From JAVBQJ01 sp045585875 (GTDB lineage Bacteria > Verrucomicrobiota > Lentisphaeria > Victivallales > Victivallaceae), in assembly GCA_045585875.1 (NCBI GenBank), contig JAZMZH010000112.1, positions 1-11,833 of the forward strand: a stretch of DNA of 11,833 nt, in the 5' to 3' direction. The notes beneath the pieces were generated by a model, which saw nothing but the letters and a program-made list of their open reading frames with translations, did not search any database and was not told the DNA's origin. The position numbers and the translations under genes were made by a program. Positions 7,532-11,833 of the stretch are shown in pieces. The first letter of the stretch is position 1, and each line of letters starts with the position of its first letter.

Positions 7532-8577
7532 TCCGCAAACTCCAGCATCCATTTGATCCGGGTGGCGTTTTTCAGCTTCATGTCCGCATACCCCTGATGA
7601 ATTTCATGAAAAGGATAACGCCCGGTAATCAGTTCCGACGGATGAAATTTCCCTGCCGAAAGCATATTCAGCACCGGCTCGTAGGTCCCGGCATTGTTCG
7701 CCACGCCGACGAAGTCAACATTGCCGAAGATCAGCCGGTCCACGTCGAATTCCGCCAGTTTTTTCTCATAAAACGCCACCGAGGCGACAATCCCGCCGTT
7801 GCGGACCCGGCCGAAGGCGTCCGTCAGCAGCTCCCGCGATCCCGAGGTTTCGATCACTTTGTCGGGCGTCCGCCCCTCCATCGCCTCCGTGATGGAGGTC
7901 GTGCGGGTGTTGATATAGACGTCGGCCGCGCCGAACCGTCTGGCGCAGTCAAGTTTGAACGGCGTCCGCCCGGTCAGAAACACTCTCGACGCCCCCGCCA
8001 GTCCGGCGAGCTTCGCCGCGATGATCCCGATCGAACCGCAGCCGTGCACGAGGACGGTTTCCCCCATGGAGATCTTCGCGGCGCGGACCCCGGAATAGGC
8101 GATCGTCGTCGGCTCGACCATCGCGCCGTCGTCGAAGCTCACGGTGTCCGGCAGATGAAAGGTGTGCCGCTCCGGCATCAGGATGTATTCCGCAAAAGCG
8201 CCGTCCCAGGCGTGAATGGTGCCCAGCGGGCGCAGTTCCCGGCATTCGGTGATCCGGCCGCTCAGGCAGGCAAAACACCGGCCGCAGCTGACATTGGTGT
8301 CGCTGATGACGCGGTCGCCCGGTTTGAAGTTGCGGACTCCGCTCCCGACCCGTGTGACGACGCCGGACCATTCGTGTCCCTGGGTCAGCGGGAAGTGCAC
8401 GTCGCCGGATTTCACAAAGGAGAACTCTCCCGTGTAAATGGCGTAATCGGTCCCGCAGATTCCGGCGCGCCGGACCTTGCACAGGACCTCACCCGGCCCC
8501 GGCTCCGGCACCGGAATATCCTCCATCCGCAGATCAAGGGGTGCGTAAAGGCGTGCGGCTTTCATCATTTCAGACAT
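7528..8577 (-). CDS. Zinc-dependent medium-chain alcohol/polyol dehydrogenase
   Basis: A 349-residue MDR-superfamily enzyme of the threonine/sorbitol dehydrogenase type. Catalytic zinc ligands are visible as C41 in GICGTDYAIY (39-48), H68-E69 in QGHEWSGVV (66-74), and E155 in MVEPTT (153-158). The structural zinc lobe has C98, C101, C104 and C112 in SCGRCFACLSGRITEC. The nucleotide-binding fold starts VLVHGCGSIGIIAAKLAG (175-192). Such enzymes oxidise a secondary or C1 hydroxyl of a sugar, polyol or aldonate with NAD(P)+. Which one is not readable; the operon suggests a sugar or sugar acid. The start at 8577 overlaps the previous gene by 8 bp and has GGGAG about 10 bp upstream. The in-frame ATGs at 8568 and 8565 are alternatives without a good site. 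Translation is coupled on both sides. Confidence 0.88.
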   Translation of the reverse strand: MSEMMKAARLYAPLDLRMEDIPVPEPGPGEVLCKVRRAGICGTDYAIYTGEFSFVKSGDVHFPLTQGHEWSGVVTRVGSGVRNFKPGDRVISDTNVSCGRCFACLSGRITECRELRPLGTIHAWDGAFAEYILMPERHTFHLPDTVSFDDGAMVEPTTIAYSGVRAAKISMGETVLVHGCGSIGIIAAKLAGLAGASRVFLTGRTPFKLDCARRFGAADVYINTRTTSITEAMEGRTPDKVIETSGSRELLTDAFGRVRNGGIVASVAFYEKKLAEFDVDRLIFGNVDFVGVANNAGTYEPVLNMLSAGKFHPSELITGRYPFHEIHQGYADMKLKNATRIKWMLEFAE

Positions 8578-9553
8578 TTCGGAACTTCTCCCATTCTTCG
8601 CGGTTGACGATATTTTCCGGCAGGATGCCGGCGGACAGATATTCGGCGACGGCGGCGGCGCCCCTGGCATGGGTTTCCCGCCGTCCCTCCACGGAATTCG
8701 CCGCCACATGAGGCGTAAGCAGCACATTGGGCAGCGAGAAAAGCGGATGATCGGTGGGGAATCCGCCCTCGGTGAAAACATTGACGCAGCCGAAAACATC
8801 CAGCGCGGCCCCGGCGATCACCCCGTCCCGAAGCGCTTCCGCGAGCTCATCCTCCCGGATCAGTTCGCCGCGCCCGGTGTTGACGATGACCGCCCCCGGC
8901 TTCATCTGCCGGAATTCCCGCATGCCCAGCATCCCGCGGGTCCGGTCGTTCAGCGGACATTGCAGGGTCAGCACGTCGGAAACCCGGAGCAATTCCGGCA
9001 ACGTCAGTTTTTTCGCTCCGACGGCGCCGTCGGGAACGCCGCCGTCGGTAAAAGCGACCGCCATGCCGAACGCCGAGGCGCGAGCGGCCACCAGCCTGCC
9101 GATGCGTCCGAAGCCGATGATCCCCAGCGTCATGCCGGAGATCCTGTGGAGCCCGTATTCATCCAGCGGGCGGGTCCCGCGCCGCATCATCGCGTCCTGC
9201 TGGGGCAGTTTTCTCAGGCAGGAGAGCATCATGGCCACCGTGTGATCCGCGACCTCGCAGGAAAAGCTGTCCGGCACGTTTGCCACCGGGATTCCCCGGC
9301 GGGCTGCCTCCGAAAGGTCGATTTTATCGCATCCGTTGCCCAGACGCGAAATGATCCTGCATCGGGGGAATCGCGCCATGTCCGCCCCGGTGAAATACGC
9401 CGAAACGATCATCACCGCGTCGATGTCGCCGGGACAGCCGCACTCCCCGGGCAGTTCCGCCTCGATCAGTTCAAACCTGTCCGCGTCCAGCACGGCGCGT
9501 TCCGCCGGGAGCACCGGAAAGGTGCGGGCATTCAATCTGAGAACCCGAAACAT
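8570..9553 (-). CDS. D-isomer-specific 2-hydroxyacid dehydrogenase family protein
   Basis: A 327-residue NAD(P)-dependent oxidoreductase resembling phosphoglycerate dehydrogenase and glyoxylate/hydroxypyruvate reductase. Seen: SRLGNGCDKIDLSEAARRGI (69-88) of the substrate domain, the dinucleotide-binding GIIGFGRIGRLVA (144-156), NTGRGELI (225-232) with catalytic R228, and LLTPHVAANS (278-287) with H282. The usual DVFxxEP segment holding the catalytic Glu reads DVFGCVNVFTEGGFPTDHPL (252-271). E262 is the likely Glu, but the segment is longer and altered. These enzymes interconvert 2-keto and D-2-hydroxy acids. Here the partner might be glyoxylate, hydroxypyruvate or a sugar-derived keto acid. 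A strong AAGGAGG precedes the ATG at 9553, and lies in the end of the previous gene, which stops 3 bp upstream. It is the second gene of the operon. Confidence 0.88.
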   Translation of the reverse strand: MFRVLRLNARTFPVLPAERAVLDADRFELIEAELPGECGCPGDIDAVMIVSAYFTGADMARFPRCRIISRLGNGCDKIDLSEAARRGIPVANVPDSFSCEVADHTVAMMLSCLRKLPQQDAMMRRGTRPLDEYGLHRISGMTLGIIGFGRIGRLVAARASAFGMAVAFTDGGVPDGAVGAKKLTLPELLRVSDVLTLQCPLNDRTRGMLGMREFRQMKPGAVIVNTGRGELIREDELAEALRDGVIAGAALDVFGCVNVFTEGGFPTDHPLFSLPNVLLTPHVAANSVEGRRETHARGAAAVAEYLSAGILPENIVNREEWEKFRNV

Positions 9554-9556
9554 ACG

Positions 9557-10345
9557 TTAAACCTCCTTCATTCCCTGAGCCGCGGAAAAAAGCAGCATAC
9601 GGCCGACGGCGGCGGCAAACGCCTCCGTTTCCGGCTCCAATTCGTCCCGGCAGCACTCCAGAAACAGTTTCGGATCGCCGCCGTGCGCGTCAAACATGCC
9701 GAAGTGCGCCCCGATGAGCACCCGGGGATGAAATGCCCGCCCCATTTTCGCCGCGTTGCGTTCGCCGGGATTGCCGAAAGCCGGGTTGACGGGCACGATC
9801 ATGATATCGACGGGCGCGCCTCCGAGGGATGCGGCAAGCTTATCCGGGCAGCAGGAGGTGTCGCCGGTGACGTAGATCCGGACGCCGTCGGAAACGATAT
9901 AAAGACCGATGGCTTCGGGAGCGAGTTCGCCGTGATCCGCGTACACGGCCCGAAACTCCACGTCCCGGATGCGGCAGCTCTCTCCGGGACGGAGGAAACG
10001 GCGGGGATCCGGCGGAAATCCGGCCCGGATCACCTCCTTTTCGCAATCGGCGGCTCCGATGAAAAATGCGGAGGGGGCGAGAGCGGCGAGCACGTCGCCG
10101 TCCAGATGATCCATGTGCGCGTGGGTGGCGGCGACGATATCCGCACGCAGCGCGCCGGGGGCGACGGGAGCGGGGATTTTGCGTCGGAAACCGAAAGCCT
10201 TTTCACAGGCGTTTCCCAGATACGCGTCCAGCACGACGACCGTCCCCGCGGCGTTGCCGAAGAGGAAACCGGCCTGTCCGAGACACCCGGTGAGCAATTC
10301 CCCCGGCCGCGGTTTGACCTGAAAAAAATGCTGCATGAATTCCAT
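9557..10345 (-). CDS. Metallo-beta-lactamase-fold hydrolase, UlaG-like (putative sugar lactonase)
   Basis: A 262-residue MBL-fold protein, first gene of the operon. Metal ligands are visible: H75, H77, D79 and H80 in ATHAHMDHLDGD (73-84), H138 in YADHGELAPEAIG (135-147), D162 in VTGDTSCC (159-166), and H214 in IGAHFGMFD (211-219). The run FIGAADCEKEVIRAGFPPD followed by a PGE/VKD-like turn resembles E. coli UlaG (L-ascorbate-6-phosphate lactonase) as I recall it, but this protein is about 90 residues shorter. I infer opening of a sugar lactone. Start: 10345 is preferred because TGGAG lies 9 bp upstream and it leaves a leader of about 30 nt after the promoter. The longer form from 10375 would begin almost at the predicted transcription start; 10360 and 10336 are also in frame. 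Other MBL hydrolase activities are possible. Confidence 0.82.
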   Translation of the reverse strand: MEFMQHFFQVKPRPGELLTGCLGQAGFLFGNAAGTVVVLDAYLGNACEKAFGFRRKIPAPVAPGALRADIVAATHAHMDHLDGDVLAALAPSAFFIGAADCEKEVIRAGFPPDPRRFLRPGESCRIRDVEFRAVYADHGELAPEAIGLYIVSDGVRIYVTGDTSCCPDKLAASLGGAPVDIMIVPVNPAFGNPGERNAAKMGRAFHPRVLIGAHFGMFDAHGGDPKLFLECCRDELEPETEAFAAAVGRMLLFSAAQGMKEV

Positions 10346-10360
10346 TGCACAAAACTCCAT

Positions 10361-10388
10361 TTGATTTTTGAGCATCCATGTTTATATT
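10361..10388 (+). promoter_or_regulatory. Possible promoter for the AraC-family gene, overlapping the operon promoter
   Basis: On the plus strand, TTGATT (10361-10366) and TATATT (10383-10388) are 16 bp apart and point at the regulator, giving a leader of about 40 nt. The -10 shares bases 10386-10388 with the -10 of the opposite-strand promoter. The same two hexamers occur in the candidate ruvA promoter. The match is moderate. A second -10-like TAGAAT at 10417-10422 has no -35 partner. Confidence 0.4.
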
Positions 10389-10414
10389 ATACAAGACCGT
10401 CAACGTGATGCCAA
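10386..10414 (-). promoter_or_regulatory. Near-consensus sigma-70 promoter of the sugar-acid operon
   Basis: On the minus strand, TTGGCA (10409-10414) is separated by exactly 17 bp from a perfect TATAAT (10386-10391). Predicted transcription would begin near 10379, about 30 nt before the chosen start of the first operon gene. It is the best promoter match I see in the window. Its position next to the divergent AraC-family gene makes control by that protein likely; repressor or activator action cannot be decided from sequence. A consensus promoter would need little activation, so I lean towards repression or catabolite-type control. Confidence 0.65.
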
Positions 10415-10434
10415 TGTAGAATCATACGGAATTG

Positions 10435-11325
10435 ATGTACAAAAAACCGAAAAACCTGTTTTGCCTCCCCTGCGACAGCGAATGTTGGAAGCAAAACGTG
10501 CCTCTGGAGTGCAGTTTTGATTTTCTGATCGGAAACGCCACCCGCCTGCCCGACCGGCAGACGACCAACTGGCGGACGATGCCCTTTCACTTCTGCTGTA
10601 TTCCGGCGGTCGGCACGGAGGAGCCCTGCAAGCTCGTGGAACTCGCCGAAAGCAGGAGTTTCACGGTAAGAAACGGCGATTTCGTCTTCATTCCCGCCGG
10701 GACCACCCACCGGGTCTCCGAAATCGGCGCTCCCGCCGACCGGATATGTCTGTGGATGCATTTCAATGCCCTGACCATGGGGGACGTCGATCTTCTGCGA
10801 TTTTTTCAGCTTCCGATGCTGACTCCGGCCGCGGAGGCCGGACGCTTCGCCGAGTTGATGCGGGCGTTGATCGCGCTGCCTCATAACCTCAATACGGTGG
10901 ATTCGATCCGGCAGCAGCTGATCGGAAACGTGTTTCTGGCGGAACTCGTCGGGCTCGGGTCCCATCGGGAGCAGGCGGGATCCGTTTCAGAAACGGCGGA
11001 TCGGCTGCAGAACGCATTTGCGATGCTCAAGGGAGAGGCCCGGAATGTTTCAAACCGCGAACTGGCGGCGGCGTCCTGTCTCTCCCTCTCCCGTTTTCTG
11101 GAGCTTTTTCGTCAGCTCACCGGGTCGTCCCCCCAGCAGTATCGCGAAAATCTCCGTTTTCGCCGGGCGTGCCGTCTGCTGCTGGCGACGGACCGGCCCG
11201 TAAGCGCCATTGCGGACGAACTCGGGTACTGGGATGTCTACCACTTCAGCAGGCGCTTCAAGCAAAAGAGCGGGCTTCCTCCGACGGAATTCCGCCGGAG
11301 ATACCGCTCCGACGGAAACGGCTGA
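10435..11325 (+). CDS. AraC-family transcriptional regulator
   Basis: A 296-residue regulator. The N-terminal half is a cupin-like sensor domain, clearest at RNGDFVFIPAGTTHRVSE (79-96). The C-terminal 100 residues form the AraC/XylS DNA-binding domain with two helix-turn-helix motifs: SNRELAAASCLSLSRFLELF (206-225) and VSAIADELGYWDVYHFSRRF (256-275), ending GLPPTEFRRRYR (280-291). The pattern GYxDxxxFSRxFKxxxGxxPxxFR is diagnostic. Such proteins usually bind a sugar or related ligand and control an adjacent catabolic operon. This gene is divergent from a seven-gene sugar-acid operon with about 90 bp between starts, so it is the probable local regulator. The ATG at 10435 is preferred, with ACGGA upstream (weak); a TTG at 10432 is also in frame. 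The N-terminus is fairly Cys-rich (C10, C13, C17, C26), which may or may not matter. Confidence 0.92.
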   Translation: MYKKPKNLFCLPCDSECWKQNVPLECSFDFLIGNATRLPDRQTTNWRTMPFHFCCIPAVGTEEPCKLVELAESRSFTVRNGDFVFIPAGTTHRVSEIGAPADRICLWMHFNALTMGDVDLLRFFQLPMLTPAAEAGRFAELMRALIALPHNLNTVDSIRQQLIGNVFLAELVGLGSHREQAGSVSETADRLQNAFAMLKGEARNVSNRELAAASCLSLSRFLELFRQLTGSSPQQYRENLRFRRACRLLLATDRPVSAIADELGYWDVYHFSRRFKQKSGLPPTEFRRRYRSDGNG

Positions 11326-11396
11326 TCCGGAGTTCGCGGCGACGATGTGGGGCGGATAGGCCGGCGGAAACCGTCGCCAACACGGTGATCGGCTGA

Positions 11397-11491
11397 GAAT
11401 ACTGTGAATACTGAGAATACTGTGAAGCCCGGGAATCCTGCGAAATATAGTATTCATGGTATTCATAGTATTCATAGTATTCATAGTCTTC
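11397..11491. repeat. 9-bp tandem repeats in two inverted arms
   Basis: The left arm has three units GAATACTGT / GAATACTGA / GAATACTGT (11397-11423). The right arm has four units TATTCATGG / TATTCATAG x3 (11451-11486), then a degenerate unit TCTTCCCAG. The reverse complement of the left arm matches the right arm at about 25 of 30 positions, and most differences would be G-U pairs in RNA, so the region can fold into a long hairpin with a GC-rich loop. Nine is a multiple of three, so the stretch is open in several frames. The pattern suggests slippage-prone expansion of an ancestral inverted repeat. Confidence 0.85.
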
Positions 11492-11503
11492 CCAGTCGCC
11501 CCC

Positions 11504-11586
11504 CGCCCGGAGTGTGCGGCCCCTGCGATATGGCCGCCCAATGCTCCGGGGCCGCTCACAGCCGCCCGGAGTGCGGGCCCCTGCGG
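11504..11586. repeat. Imperfect direct repeat, about 24 bp, two copies
   Basis: CGCCCGGAGTG followed by TGCGGCCCCTGCG (11504-11527) recurs as CGCCCGGAGTG followed by CGGGCCCCTGCGG (11563-11586), with a 1-bp length difference. The copies are 59 bp apart from start to start and flank another GC-rich stretch. No coding or transposon context is visible. Confidence 0.6.
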
Positions 11587-11629
11587 GACGGTCCCTTGCC
11601 CCTCCCCAAAAAACGTGCGCCTTTTCTTG

Positions 11630-11663
11630 TTTTACTTCTTTTCCCGCCCGAAAAGAAGTAAAA
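11630..11663. repeat. Perfect 14-bp inverted repeat with 6-nt loop
   Basis: TTTTACTTCTTTTC (11630-11643), loop CCGCCC, then GAAAAGAAGTAAAA (11650-11663). The stem is AT-rich and followed by A residues on the plus strand, not T, so it is not a standard terminator for the AraC-family gene. It abuts and shares its last four bases with the T-tract of the rrn terminator read on the minus strand. A dispersed intergenic repeat or an accessory 3' structure are possible. Confidence 0.8.
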
Positions 11664-11698
11664 AAAAGATCCTCCGGACAGTGCGAATCCGAAGGATC
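11660..11698 (-). terminator. Rho-independent terminator of the rrn operon
   Basis: Read on the minus strand after the 5S gene: GATCCTTCGGA (11698-11688), a 9-nt loop, TCCGGAGGATC (11678-11668), then eight T (11667-11660). The stem is 11 bp with one G-U pair. It sits just downstream of the 5S 3' end and ends the rRNA transcript. Confidence 0.85.
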
Positions 11699-11710
11699 GT
11701 GAAAAAATAT

Positions 11711-11825
11711 CCCGGCGCCGTGCTGCTCTCCCGTAGTCAAATGTACAGTACCATCGCCGCTGGAGCCCTTAACTGCCGTGTTCGGGAAGGGAACGTGTGT
11801 TTCTGCTCCGCTATAAGCACCGGAA
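11711..11825 (-). rRNA. rrf: 5S ribosomal RNA
   Basis: On the minus strand the segment reads CCGGTGCTTATAGCGGAGCA, then AAACACACGTTCCC, CCCGAACACGGCAGTTAAGG, GGCGATGGTACTGTA and ACGGGAGAGCAGCACGGCGC, the usual order of 5S rRNA landmarks (loop A region, CCGAAC box, AGTTAAG, GATGGTA, GGGAGAG). Helix I closes between CCGGTGC at 11823-11817 and GCGCCGG at 11718-11712, setting the ends to within a few bases and giving about 115 nt. It is followed by a T-rich patch and a strong terminator. 23S and 16S genes are expected to the right, outside the window. Confidence 0.95.
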
Positions 11826-11833
11826 ATTTCATC

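Larger units (their letters stand above)
11326..11659. other. Repeat-rich non-coding region between the AraC-family gene and the rrn terminator
   Basis: I see no gene here. From left to right: a 7-bp inverted repeat GGCGACG (11338-11344) / CGTCGCC (11372-11378) just after the regulator, possibly part of its transcript end but without a T-tract; a 9-bp-period repeat with inverted arms (11397-11491); a 24-bp imperfect direct repeat (11504-11586); a perfect 14-bp inverted repeat (11630-11663). Short Met-Asn-Thr or Glu-Tyr-Tyr repeat proteins read from this stretch are artefacts of the 9-bp period. Confidence 0.75.

Noticed and set aside
8578..8799. N-terminal extension of the zinc dehydrogenase frame
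   Set aside because: It lies inside the 2-hydroxyacid dehydrogenase gene in another frame. Dehydrogenases of this family begin near the start at 8577.
8669..10408. Plus-strand open frame of about 580 codons opposite the 2-hydroxyacid dehydrogenase and MBL genes
   Set aside because: Same reasoning: the minus-strand genes are clearly real, and this is their shadow.
11397..11491. CRISPR-like array
   Set aside because: Units are 9 bp and contiguous, with no spacers of CRISPR length and no cas genes.
11630..11663. Inverted repeat as terminator of the AraC-family gene
   Set aside because: On the plus strand the stem is AT-rich and followed by A residues, not T, so it does not fit intrinsic termination.
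11050..11740. Minus-strand frames encoding Met-Asn-Thr or Glu-Tyr-Tyr repeat proteins
   Set aside because: They are produced by the 9-bp repeat and cross the AraC gene or the rrn terminator region. No start site or conserved domain.

Overview
This window is GC-rich bacterial chromosome with tightly packed genes, ATGA stop/start overlaps and purine-rich Shine-Dalgarno sites. Gene content (WbaP-type sugar transferase, GH20 hydrolase without a signal peptide, a sugar-acid operon, an AraC regulator beside an rrn operon) would suit a carbohydrate-degrading, possibly gut-associated organism. Lentisphaeria/Verrucomicrobiota is my guess from the general look of the proteins; no taxonomic marker here proves it.

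Layout. (1) 1-1516, plus strand: the 3' end of a polysaccharide gene cluster, with the C-terminus of a polyprenyl-phosphate sugar-1-phosphate transferase followed 1 bp later by a GT4 glycosyltransferase. (2) 1531-4028, minus strand: ruvA (Holliday-junction DNA-binding subunit), then a GH20-family hydrolase 32 bp downstream, probably from one promoter at about 4128-4156. (3) 4029-4263: non-coding, with the ruvA promoter and hairpins. (4) 4264-10345, minus strand: a seven-gene operon read from right to left: UlaG-like metallo-beta-lactamase-fold lactonase, D-2-hydroxyacid dehydrogenase, zinc alcohol/polyol dehydrogenase, an unrecognised mutarotase-like protein, class II (FucA/AraD) aldolase, KDG-type PfkB kinase, and KDPG/KHG aldolase. 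(5) 10346-10434: a compact divergent promoter region. (6) 10435-11325, plus strand: an AraC-family regulator, the obvious candidate controller of the operon. (7) 11326-11700: a repeat-rich non-coding stretch with 9-bp tandem repeats in inverted arms, a 24-bp direct repeat, a perfect 14-bp inverted repeat and the rrn terminator. (8) about 11711-11825, minus strand: 5S rRNA, the end of an rRNA operon that continues beyond the window.

How the genes fit together. The operon reads as an oxidative sugar or sugar-acid route: anomer handling (mutarotase-like protein), oxidation (zinc dehydrogenase), lactone opening (UlaG-like protein), then phosphorylation and cleavage of a 2-keto-3-deoxy acid to pyruvate plus a triose phosphate (KdgK plus Eda). 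The class II aldolase and the 2-hydroxyacid dehydrogenase suggest a second C-C cleavage and reduction of a 2-keto acid. No dehydratase, transporter or isomerase is present in the window, and the combination matches no textbook operon I can name. Its substrate is unknown, and it is the best candidate here for an undescribed system.
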